DNA of 24,015 bases from Porogramme epimiltina. Its lineage: Eukaryota > Basidiomycota > Agaricomycetes > Polyporales > Polyporaceae. Positions 9,251-19,400 of the stretch are shown piece by piece. Location: positions 1 to 24,015 of the forward strand of contig FTLJ01001254.1 of the NCBI GenBank assembly GCA_900155495.1, given 5' to 3'. The stretch's first letter is position 1. Each line of letters begins with the position of its first letter. A program made the translations under genes and the position numbers. The notes below the pieces were generated by a model that was not told where the DNA came from, made no database searches, and saw only the letters and a list, made by a program, of their open reading frames with translations.

Positions 9251-12126
9251 TCATGCGCTATCCGTCGCCTTTGCGGCGAAGTGCAGAGTCCAGCTCGACA
9301 GCAGGCGGTGTGCGTTGACCGAGGAGCCGTCCAATCTGCATCAATCATGTCAGTATCTTATCACACTGTTGACGAAGCGGGCCACGGCGACTCACCCTGG
9401 TGTGCCGTACGTGAGCGGCGCCATGTAGATGAACATGATGAAGAGCACCAAGGTGAAAACGCCGACGGCGATCGGCCCGCGCATGCCAAGGTCGGCATAC
9501 GTCGCCGTTCGGGATACACGCAGGCGCGGGCCCCATATCGAGACAGGGTAGTTGATCGTCTCCGAGAGCGCGAACGAGAGTACGGAACCCGCGATGAGTG
9601 CGGACATGACGTGTGACGGGAGGTAATGGTGGAGGAAGAGCTGCCGGCTCATGAGGAAGAAGGGGAAGTAGTGCACGGCCCAGAACAGGACGAAGAAGCC
9701 CGTCGAGTTCACGAGTCTGTGACGGACGGCTGTGGGCGGGGCCGATGAGTTATAAGGCGTCCTGCTCCACAAAGAAGCACGGAGACTTACGTTCCGTGAG
9801 AGGCTCGATGTCGCGACGACGCGCGATCATGTCCGCCAGCATAATGCCTGTATACAGCGAGATGCCGATAACGCATGACCACCATCCAATCAGGTTACCA
9901 ACGAAGTAGATTTGCTTTTGGCCCTCCGTTTGAGTCCAGAAACTGATACCACTGATGAGGAATGGCCAATTAATTGGTCCACTTGCGTAGGGGTGAGACG
10001 CGGTAAGGCCGGCGTTGTGCTGCAGCATGAGAATCTGGAGCTCGATGTATTTCTTGAAGAAATTCATCTTTTTGGGCTCCTTGGCCGGGACATCTCCAGT
10101 GCGCTCCTTCATGTCCTCATCGGCTACAAGGGAAGTCAATACCACGCCCTCTAATCAAGGTGTATCAAATGCGACTAACTCTCATCTGCCACAATGGAGT
10201 CGACAAACCAGACGGCGGTCTTTTCGTTGATATTCTTGTTTCCATTGATTTCCTGCTGCTTGTAAGCCCAGTCCGGAAGCTGCTTGGGGTGTGTCCACAT
10301 GGCGACCTTGGTTGGAACATGAACCAAGCGGAAGTGGCCGGATTTGCTCTTCCACGGGTCGCCGTCCATGGCGTCATTGAGGCGAAGTTGGAAGAGAGTA
10401 TCGTTGTGGCGGGTCAAGTCCTCCTTCGGCCATGTGGTGAACTCCTCGTTTGTGGGCATGAGGGGCGACGCGACGTCGTGGGTCATGAGATAAGTCTGAG
10501 TGTTGACGTGCAACAACTGGATGACATCCTCGTGACGGACAATACGGCCACGACCGGTCTCGGGAAGAGCCTTGGTAGGAATGATCTGCCAGAAGTTGTT
10601 GGAATCGTCGTGCCCGTAGCCGGTAACTTGTTGGCCTATTGACTTGTGAACATAGAATACAAGGGCGTCAAATGATTGGACTCGCCTTGGCTACTGATAC
10701 GACCGTCGTCGTATTTCAGAGGATAACGGTCAGGGTGAGAGTGAAGGAAGACCCTGGTGTCCTTGTGCCTCATTGTGACGGTATCATAGTAGCGGAGCTC
10801 TGGGTACGTCATCAGCACACGCGGAGATACTCCACAAACAGATCCAATATTAAGCTAACCTTGGCTGTTGAGTAGCAGCTCGTTGCCCTTCAGCGTTTCC
10901 TGGAAGGCGGGGCTCATGAAAGTGTCGCCAGTACCAGAGTTGGTCAGAAGGGAGAGATGGACCCAGAAAACAGAGAGGTAAATGAAGAGAGGGAGGGCGA
11001 TGAATGCGATGGCCCGAGCAGCGAAGTGTCTCCAGAAGTATTCCTGGATGTTCATCAGTATAAATTGGTCAGACAACATCAGTTTTAAGGCCGTACCATG
11101 CTGTGTCCCTTCTTGATGTCCAAAATATCCCAGAGGTCAATAAGAACCGCGATACCAACAGCTACCACAGTCAGGATGCCGTTGACTTTAGATGCCCAAG
11201 TGAAGGCCATGAAGGTCCCGCACGCAAGGATCCAGACCCACCAATCGAAGGAAAAGTCGCTATTTTCAAATAAATAACGCGCCGTGAGAGGGAAGACAAT
11301 GACATACCGGTAGCGAAGCTTCCTCCACCGGATGTACGAGTACATGGTCAATGTCATGAAGAAGATGAGGGTGGCATCGAGAAGGATCAAGCGGTCTTGG
11401 GCAATGTGCGCATTGTCTGGGACAAGGGTAGTTGGCAAAGAGGGAATAGATGAGCGAAACAAATACTCACCGAAGAGCACAATGGAAGCCGAGAAAGTCG
11501 CAACAATGGTGGAGTAGCCGCACTCCTTCATGATAGCGTACACGATGGGGACCGTCATGCTTCCAAGGATTGCTGGGAGGGCTCGCATGCCAACGTAGGG
11601 AACATGGGCCTCAGTGTAGCTGTCGCCAATGTTCTCGAAACCGAAGCTGCCGTCGTAACCAACAAACCAGCCGGCGAGACCAAATAGCAGCTTGGCGAAT
11701 GGTGGGTGGACATCGAAGTAGTATTGCCGCGTGATGTAGTAGGAGGCAAACTTGCCGAAATGCACCTCGTCGAACCTGGAACGCGTGGCACGTGTTACAA
11801 GACGCGACGCGGGTATATGCAAGTACTTGGCACGTACACGACTTGGTCTGGGAAGTTGATTTTGTAGAAGCGGAGCGCAAACGCGACTGTTGTGAGGAGA
11901 ACGATCATGGCAACGTTCATCTGTTCTGTTTCAAACAGCTTCTCCACCGTGCTGCGATTGCGCTGGACGTTGGGTGAGGAGGGTGGCCGTGGAACGCGGC
12001 ATACGTGTCACGTACAGGGTTCTGAATATCCAGATGTTCATCTTCGTCGACGTCTGGGGAGTGGCCACGAGAGATTTCTGACTGCGCCTTCCGGTTGCGG
12101 ATTCTGCTGGGGCCGCCGCCCGACAT
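9251..12126 (-). CDS. pmt4: Dolichyl-phosphate-mannose protein O-mannosyltransferase, Pmt4 type
   Basis: Eleven exons (descending): 12126-12016, 11962-11838, 11775-11471, 11416-11308, 11259-11097, 11043-10860, 10799-10686, 10635-10180, 10123-9791, 9729-9396, 9335-9251; 772 residues. It transfers mannose from dolichyl-phosphate mannose to Ser/Thr of proteins entering the ER. A first membrane helix (about 50-70) leads into the first luminal loop with the catalytic Asp-Glu pair D81-E82 in the motif FDEVHFGKFASYY, then HPPFAK. MIR repeats occupy about 333-515 (HSH, LLHVNTQTYLMTHD, LVHVPTKVAMWTH). The C-terminal membrane half contains YFPFFLMSRQLFLHHYLP, and the protein ends SSWTLHFAAKATDSA. The sequence and length fit Pmt4 (human POMT1 side) better than Pmt1 or Pmt2. 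The ATG at 12126 opens a short hydrophilic cytosolic leader. It shares a divergent promoter with prp4. Intron 7 is GC-AG. Confidence 0.95.
10636..10685 (-). other. GC-AG intron 7 of pmt4
   Basis: On the minus strand the donor is CAAG|GCGAGT and the acceptor is AATAG|GCCAAC, 50 bp in all. Only this choice joins ISSQ to GQQVTGY in frame, which is the sequence expected inside the first MIR repeat. No GT donor in the neighbourhood keeps both the frame and the family sequence. Confidence 0.85.
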
Positions 12127-12383
12127 GGTGGACAGGGTGGAGGGAGGGGAGGGGAAGGACGGGGGAGCGGGGGACGGAGAGAGAAGAGGTGAGTGGGAGC
12201 GCAGTCGCGTCTGGACGTGACGTTGCGTTCGGTTCGACAGCCCGCGCCTCCACGTGGCTGCCTAGCGCCCACCAAGTATAGCCCCGGCTTGTACAACGTC
12301 TTGACTCTTGAATCCCGTCCTTGCTGCAGGCCTTTGCCATCCTCGGCTCGCGCGTGGGCAGCGCGTCTTCAACTCTGCCGACA
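12127..12383. promoter_or_regulatory. Divergent promoter of pmt4 (-) and prp4 (+)
   Basis: Only 257 bp lie between the two start codons. A purine-rich, G-rich tract fills about 12128-12190; on the pmt4 mRNA strand this is a pyrimidine-rich leader, common near fungal starts. TGACGT lies at 12218-12223, CCACGTGG (an E-box core) at 12250-12257 and a weak TATA-like AGTATA at about 12275-12280. The assignment rests on position and motif matches only. Confidence 0.7.
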
Positions 12384-14315
12384 ATGTCTGAGCTCACCCT
12401 CGATACTCTCATCGACGATGGAAACTATCTCGGCTCGGAGAGGGCGCGTCTTGAAAACCAGGTCATCCTCGATGAATTGGAGCGCAAGAAGAAAGCACGC
12501 AACCTCGCCGTCCCCACCGACGACAACAAGGTCAAGGCCAGGCTACGCGAGATAGGAGAGCCCATCACGCTCTTTGGAGAACGGGTGCGTATTCTACTAA
12601 GAAGCCTCCCGTCAATGCTCATGAATGCGTAGCCTCCAGACCGGAGAGATCGTCTCATTTATGTCTTGTCCCAAATCAATGCAGCACGTGGAGATGAAGC
12701 CATGCAGGTAGACGAGTCCTCTGAGGAGGAGAGCGAGGAAGAGGTATGTACTTGTATCTATTCTCCGCGTCAGGTCTACATGTCCCGCACAGGTGGAAGA
12801 GTTCTATTCCCCCGGCTCTCTCGAACTGCTTGAAGCGAGAAGATCGTTAGCCGAATACTCTCTCCCCAGGTTGGATTTCCCATAAGTGGACCACCCCACA
12901 TAGGTGCTTACTACCTGCCTTTTCCTTCGTGGCCCTTGTAGAGCTCAAAAACGAGTCGCTCAGCAGCGGTTAGACAGCAAAATGCCCCTTGGTCGCATTA
13001 TCGATATACGCAAGAAAGTCTTTGCAGATGTTAAGGCAAGTCTGGTTCCATGTGTTGAGGAACTTGACACTAAGCTACCTATTAGAGTCTCGCGAACCTA
13101 GGCTCCCAAATCGGAGACGAGCGGCCAATTTCCCTTGTCCGGTTTTCTCCCAATAACAAGTATCTGGCCACTGGCAGCTGGGCGGGTAATGTCAAGTTGT
13201 GGAATATGCCCGATTGTACCCCCGTACGGACATTCCGAGGTTCGCTTTTGGTTGTCTGAGTTGGTACCTAAGCTCATCGTTGGAGTAGGACACACTGACC
13301 GCGTCGGAGGACTAGCATGGCATCCCCAAGCGACACTGACACAGAGCGAAGACACGGTTAACATGGCAAGTGGGGCAGCCGACCTGGCTGTGAACCTCTG
13401 GTCACTCAACAGGTGCGTCCCAAGGCTATTGTCTCATTGTCTAACTAACATTTCACAGCGAAACGCCCATCGCCACCATGAAAGGCCACGCAGATCGAGT
13501 GGCGCGTGTTGCCTTCCATCCGTCAGGAAACTATGTTGCTAGTGCTAGTTTCGACACAACTTGGCGCCTGTGGGACGTCACTACGACCAAAGAGCTCCTA
13601 TTACAGGAAGGTCACTCGAAGGAGGTCTTCTCAGTAGAGTTCCAAAACGACGGCGCTCTTTGTGCATCAGGGTTAGTATCTTGCACTCTCCCTAGAGTCT
13701 ACCCTATTAATGACTCCTTTCATAGTGGTCTTGATGCGATCGGACGAGTCTGGGATCTCCGATCTGGTCGGACGGCGATGGTCCTGGACGGTCACGTCCA
13801 AGCAATTTACTCCATTGCGTTTTCCCCTAATGGGTAAGGCTTTCCACCATAGTTCGACGTTCTTCTCTGATGGGCGCCGGATATCCTACAGGTACCAGAT
13901 CGCGACAGGTTCAGGGGACGACACGATCCGAATATGGGATATGCGGTCGTTGAAAGCGCTATACACCATACCCGCCCATCTGTCCAACGTCTCGGACGTG
14001 CGCTTCTTCTACGGCGATGCACTTCCCCCGGCGTTCTCTGCTGACGTCGAAATGAATGGCGCGAATGATGCTGACAAGTCGAGCGACTCGGCGAAGACGC
14101 TGGAGGAATGGAAGTACCGCTCTGGCTTGTACTTCGTGAGCGGTGGGTATGACGGTTTGGTGAAGCTTTGGAGCGCGGACGATTGGCAACTACTCCGTAC
14201 GCTACCGACGGACGGCGGCAAAGTCATGTCGGTTGACTTATCCCATGATGGCAAGATGCTTGCGTCGGGGACGTACAACCGCAACTTCCAGATTTTCACT
14301 CCGGATGGGTCGTGA
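12384..14315 (+). CDS. prp4: U4/U6 small nuclear ribonucleoprotein Prp4 (PRPF4), WD40 protein
   Basis: Nine exons: 12384-12584, 12633-12743, 12793-12869, 12942-13035, 13086-13239, 13289-13412, 13459-13671, 13726-13833, 13892-14315; 501 residues. Prp4 is a core protein of the U4/U6 (and U4/U6.U5) snRNP needed before the spliceosome is activated. The N-terminal splicing-factor motif appears at about 44-75 ([20 protein letters not shown], then [12 protein letters not shown]), followed by an acidic patch and a basic helix ([15 protein letters not shown]). Seven WD40 blades run from about 170 to the end, with typical GH..(WD/LW) pairs such as [13 protein letters not shown] and [12 protein letters not shown]. 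Blade six carries an acidic insertion. Intron 4 is GC-AG. The ATG follows GCCGACA and opens directly into the conserved N-terminus. The family call is secure; this is not the Prp4 kinase. Confidence 0.95.
13036..13085 (+). other. GC-AG intron 4 of prp4
   Basis: The donor is AAG|GCAAGT, the classic strong context for a GC donor, and the acceptor is CTATTAG; length 50 bp. Splicing joins FADVK to [14 protein letters not shown], the expected entry to the WD40 region. Using the later AG at 13100-13101 would shift the frame and destroy that match. Confidence 0.88.
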
Positions 14316-14548
14316 GTGCGCATTCGACATGATCGGCCGTATATACTATGTACAGTGCGTGTCTCTCTGGTGTATAAATAGCCTTGTCTCGAAGGAACCC
14401 TATAGCGCCTCAACATCGTCATACACTGCACTCCAAGGCAATGACCAGGTCATGTCGTCGACCAACTCAGGATGCGCAGTACGGCCGGTGAGTTGATAGC
14501 ATAGGGTTGCCAGTGAACATCTGGAATTTGTCGTCCCCTGTGGTTTGG
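14316..14548. other. Shared 3' interval of convergent prp4 and F-box genes
   Basis: The 233 bp between the two stop codons must hold both 3' ends, so overlapping antisense transcripts are likely. No clear AATAAA is seen on either strand; AT-rich TGTATAAATAG lies near 14370-14380 on the plus strand. Confidence 0.5.
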
Positions 14549-15732
14549 TCAGTCTCCTGAATATTCAATAAGTCGATCATTTACCCAGTTAACCAGATGT
14601 GACAAAGAGTCCTTCCTCGATATACTCCAGTGCGACTCCGAGAGCTGGGGTTCCCAACAAGTATCGTCCTCGTCCCACGGCTCTGGAATCTCCGGACGCA
14701 GCAAGACTGTCACCTCGGGTTTCACCCCATCCGCGTATCGCAACTCGGCGTCGTCCTCGTACTCGGGCGGGTCTTCAACGACGAGGCGACGCAGGCCGGT
14801 ATACGGCAGCATGATCCTCTGCGTAGGACAGTCCCCGCGGTGCTTGCCCTTGCTGCTAACGCCCTCCCGCCCAGCGACCGGCGGCGCGCGCTCCTTGCAG
14901 TAGCACATCGGCCAGTCCATGAGGTGCACCTCGCGCACCGCAGGGAGGGGCGCGAGTCCCGGAGGCGGCACGGGGCTGCTCCGGAAGTCGAAGTCCCTCC
15001 TAGGCGTAGGCTGCACGACGCGCCACTCGACGCGCGCGAGGGACGGCCACCACCAGAGGCCCTCCAGGATGAGCGCGTGCGTCGCTGGGGAGAAGTCCTC
15101 GAGCCCCGCGCCCGGGTCCGCCTCGATGCACACCGCGCGGCAGTCGGGCACGCTCGCGAGCAGGTCCGCGAACCAGCCCGAGAGGTGTGCGCGCCGCCGC
15201 GATGCGAGCCACCGTCCGTACTCGCTATCGGGGGTCGTCTCCCCGAACGGGCCCGGTCCGGAGTCGCCTAGGGGGCGTGGCGGGGCTGTGTCGTCCTTGA
15301 GCCACTCGTCGCGGTGCGTGGTGCGTGAGCAGCGGAGCATGCTGACGTCGAGCGCGACGGTCGTGTAGCGGTGCAGGTTTGCCATGTACGCCTCCTCGGC
15401 CCCGCTATCGCCTTGTGGCCCGGGCTTCACGAGAGCCAGATGCTGGCGGCGGACGTTGGCGTACCCGGTTGTGTCCATGGTGGAGTGCGCAACGGCTCTG
15501 ACATTGCGGAGGGCCGTCAGGATTGCGATGGCGCGGAACCTGGAACAGACGAGCGAGAGCCGAGCGAAGAGCTTCCAGCGGTCAACTGGTGCCACAACAG
15601 GGACGTCTTCCCATGCGTTCAGGATGATATGTTGTATGATTTCTGTGGGGAGGTCTGGACAAAGACCCGCCTTTGTAAGGCAAGCATATACAGTCGAAGC
15701 AGGTGAGCGTGCGCACCTGGGAGGTCGGCCAT
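14549..15732 (-). CDS. F-box domain protein, function unknown
   Basis: Two exons, 15732-15717 and 15654-14549, around a 62-bp intron (GTGCGC donor, GTCCAG acceptor); 373 residues. The first exon has only 16 coding bases. Splicing gives MADLPDLPTEIIQHIILNAW and then, at about 24-50, FARLSLVCSRFRAIAI. This LP.E(I/L)...I...W......L..VC..F pattern is the F-box-like motif common in Agaricomycetes, which usually recruits Skp1-cullin ubiquitin ligases. The remaining part is Trp- and Pro-rich with no clear leucine-rich repeat or WD40; a substrate cannot be named. An in-frame ATG at 15786 would add 18 residues. I prefer 15732 because an ATATAAG box at about 15821-15827 sits only about 35 bp before 15786. 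It is convergent with prp4. The third-position GC of the middle part is very high. Confidence 0.72.
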
Positions 15733-16476
15733 GTTCGGTGCTGAGAGAAAATAGGCTTCACGGTACTGTGTCGCGTCGTACAGCATCCTGAGTGCACTGG
15801 AAGCTGGAGCGAGCGTTGGTCTTATATGTAGATTTCCCCCGCTGGCCGTAGCTCGAGGGGTGGCCACTAATACATTGTCTTCCTCGACCCGGCCCGTGCA
15901 TATTGAGATCCTGGAATGCAGGCCTCCGACGGCACCGATGGGACTTACCCGAAAAGTGGAACAATGGGATCCCCTATGTGCCGGAACATGAGCAGATCGG
16001 AGGTTGCCATCCCGCAACCCCGCAACGGACTGTTCCAATGAAAGTATTAGCGGCGTGCCTCGGCCGCAGCGGACTTGCAAGTTGGAGCCTCATGTCACCC
16101 ATACGCCTGTCAAGTAGACAAGCCGTGCTCGCACTGGAAGTTCTACGCAAAGGTTGTTCTAAGACCCGGACTCGTGTCGTTCCGCGAGCGTCCTCATGTA
16201 TTCGCTACTGCAGGCAAATGAGTTACACGAGGCCTCCTCTGCACATGCCGCCATAAAGGAATACTATATCAGGAATGGCGCGACGGTATCCAACGCATTC
16301 AAAATCGAGGTCTAAGATGTGTGCAGACAAGGGCACAATAAATCGCAAATAATGCATAGAAGTACAGTGCTGGGGATAATTAAGCGTTACGAAAGCGAAC
16401 ATGACCAAGACCAATCCTGCACCATACGCACATGCACAACCAATCATACAAGAGTCCTATCGCAGGTATACTAAAC
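15733..16476. other. Intergenic region: F-box gene promoter and mbp1-like 3' end
   Basis: It is bounded by the start of the F-box gene and the stop of the APSES gene, both on the minus strand. A minus-strand TATA-like ATATAAG lies at about 15821-15827. The frame upstream of the F-box ATG stays open to about 16080, but without family resemblance. An AATAAA on the plus strand near 16337 has no matching gene. No RNA gene or repeat is seen. Confidence 0.5.
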
Positions 16477-19400
16477 CTATATCACTCCATTCCGCACCTG
16501 CGTGCGCGCTCGCGATCAGAACGTCAGACCTGCACTAGAACTACCGATATACGCACCTTCTGCATGAAACCTGACACCCGACTGATGTCGATCACCTGGG
16601 CCTCGCTCTCCATCGCCACGACGAGGTTCTCTAGAAGCTGGGAACAATGGGATCAGCACCGACCCGTGAGAGACATTCCTGCCCGCCACTCCAACACACG
16701 TCAACAACGTCGCAAACACCCACCTCCTCGACCTTGTCGATCGGCACGCCCGTGCACAGCGCCACGATCTTCTTGCACTGGAACTCCTTCTCCGCGCTCG
16801 CGCCCTGCAGCGACCGCATGCGCGCCTCCATCAGCTGCTCCGCCCGCGCGTGCCACGCCCGCAGCCGCCTCAGCCGCACCAGCGTCGCGGCCGACTCCCC
16901 CAGCGGCACCGTCGGGTCCACGTCCAGGTTCGCGGGCACGTCCCCGCCCGCGCCCACGCCGGCGACGTCCTCGCGCCGCGCCTGGAACGCGGGCCCCGCC
17001 TTCGGCGCGGCGTCCGATCCGTCGAGCTCCGTCCGGCCCGTCCAGTCGAACACGTCCTCGTCCACGAGCGCGCGCTCCAAGTTCCGCATGCGCTGAGCGG
17101 TCTGGTCGAGCTCGCCGCAGCGCGCCTGCCACTGCTGGATCTGCCGCCGCTGCTCGGAGAGCTCGCGCGTCGCCGCGCGGAGGTGCACCTGGGTCACGTC
17201 CAGCGCGTCCTGTTTTGACTTCACTTCGGCGGCGAAGTCGGTTCCGAGGCCCTGGATCATGGTGCTGATGTCTGAAGGGGGCTGTCAGCGCGGCAGCTCT
17301 CCGCAAGCGACCTTTCGACTCACCCGCAATCACGTCCTGGCTCTTTTGTATTGGGACAGACGGAACAGAGCGCAATGACGCGAGGATGTCTTCTGATCGC
17401 GCGCTTCCACCGAGTTCCTGCAGGGACGCTTAGTACCTGGTGAGAATTGTCTCATAAAGACCCTTACCTCCGTCTCGACTCCGAAGTCTCCTGGGCGTAA
17501 CCCTAACTTGTTCGCTAGCAATTTGTTCGCTCCGGCATCCAGCAGCACCCGCACCAGACTACGGTTCCCAACTCTCGCGGCAATGTTTAGCGCCGTATCT
17601 CCATGCTCATCTTGGATGTCAATTATAGACCGGAAGTCTGCGCGTTCGTGGTTCGCGATCCACAGGTTAATTTGGTCCAAATAATATCGGGCCGATACTG
17701 CACGCCCTTTCACACCGGCGGTAGCCACAATGTGGTGGAATACGCTCCTGCGTGCGGTATCAAGAGTGCGAATGCTGCCGTGGAGGGTGGCGACGAGGGT
17801 ATGGAAAGTCTGGGAGTCGAAACAATGTGTGGCAAGGCAAGCGCGCATAAGCGCTGTCTCCCCATTGAAGTTTCCTCGATGGACATCGGCACCTGCGGCA
17901 ACAAGTGCCTCGACGGTAGCGTGCCTTCCTGTGCTTGCGGCGATATGTAACGATGTGTGCCCTTGCTCGTCTAGGACGAGGTCGACATCTGTTGCTAATG
18001 CGGAGAGGTCGGGTGGTATGTCTCGGATGAGGTCCAAGATGGGTTGCGGATCGTCGCGGGAGCATATTGCCTGGACTACTGCCGCACGACGAGTATCGCG
18101 GGCTGGAGCGTTATGGTCCATGGTCCGAGGCAGTGAGGGTTTAGAGGCGAAACGGATGGTGTATTGTTGCTCGGGAGGTTTGCCGTTAGCGGCAGCTAGT
18201 TGCGAGCTGGACGGGCGAGAAATGCCATTCGCGGCGACAGCAGTGATGCCGAATCCTGTCATTCCAGGCGGTGGCATGCTGGCGTGGGCTTGCAGTGTGG
18301 GGATTGCGGGGGAATCTCGTCCCATTCCGTCTTGTGGACCCAGCGGTTCTGTCCTGGCACGCTTACTCGGGGACGGCGCGCCGTCTTGCGGGACAGTGGA
18401 GGCTGGGCGTGATCGATCGAGCATCTGGATATCGGGAGATGCTGCAAGGGCGGGGGGCGCTGTTTGGGATGACGAGGCGGATGGTATGGAGTGATCCAAG
18501 TCTATTTGAGAGTGAGTTCGTTTGAGCGACGGTGGGGCCAAAGGTGGGGGTGTAGGTGAGACGGCACCGAGGGAGGGGAAGCCGGAGTGGTATCCAGCTG
18601 CAAAATGTGGGCCGGGAGAAGCATTGGAGACATGATATGCGGTAGACATACTGGATGTAGAAGGCGTAAACAAGCCCTGTGCACGACCTTGATTTAAAAG
18701 TCGGAGGGCCGAACCAGGCATGATTGGAGGCGGCGCGAGACCTGCGTGCTGTTTGAGTATAGTGATGCGCGTATGAGAGCGTACGTACCAGGCACACTAG
18801 ACAAGGAAGCTGGTAGCCCTCCCATAGGATTTGCGTTGGGTACGAAGTCAAATAAAGGCGCGAGAAGAGGCGCGACTCCATATTGCAAGGCGATGTCGCG
18901 ACCGCGTTCAAGCGGAATCCTAGAGACAAAGAACAAGAAGGTCAGCAATTGAAGAGATTTCAACGTCACAGAAGGTCAAAAATAGAAGGCAAGGAAACGC
19001 GGTCTCCTAGGAGGTACGACGCGTTAATTTGACGCGTCAATCACTGTTCACGTGGCCGCACGACGGAATGTCGCGCGATCCAAGCGCGAAAAGTGCAGCT
19101 GAAGGAACGGTGGGCTGTAAGGATACCCTATCGCAAGCAAGGACGGTTGATGGTAGTAACAACACGACAGGGGAATGGCGAACGACAACTGTGATCTCAA
19201 AGAAGTCGCCGTAATACTCATCACATGCGGAACGAGAATGTCTAGCTAAACACATAACGGTAGTATGAAGTTCAGGAAACACGAGGGATGATTGCAGTAA
19301 TGGGTTCATTTGACGCGTCAAGGCCCCCTTAACCAGCACAGACATTGGTGGGGTAACAATGCCATACGGTATAGATTCACTAGCTTCCGGTCCCGTAGCA

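Noticed and set aside
9060..9254. Hydrophobic minus-strand frame just after the pmt4 stop (LLASWIATALFGAI)
   Set aside because: It looks like a membrane helix, but the pmt4 model ends with the family-typical SSWTLHFAAK before it, and no splice pair joins it.
13086..13261. Alternative exon reading ([17 protein letters not shown]) after prp4 intron 4
   Set aside because: Using the AG at 13100-13101 loses the conserved [10 protein letters not shown] and the first WD40 blade; the AG at 13084-13085 restores both.
16516..16557. Read-through ending of the MBF-like protein ([11 protein letters not shown])
   Set aside because: Splicing of the 59-bp intron 16498-16556 instead gives FMQKVRNGVI, the expected conserved C-terminus.
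19029..19321. Small transposon bounded by the two TTGACGCGTCAA copies
   Set aside because: Each copy is itself a palindrome, similarity stops at its edges, and there is no target-site duplication or longer terminal repeat.
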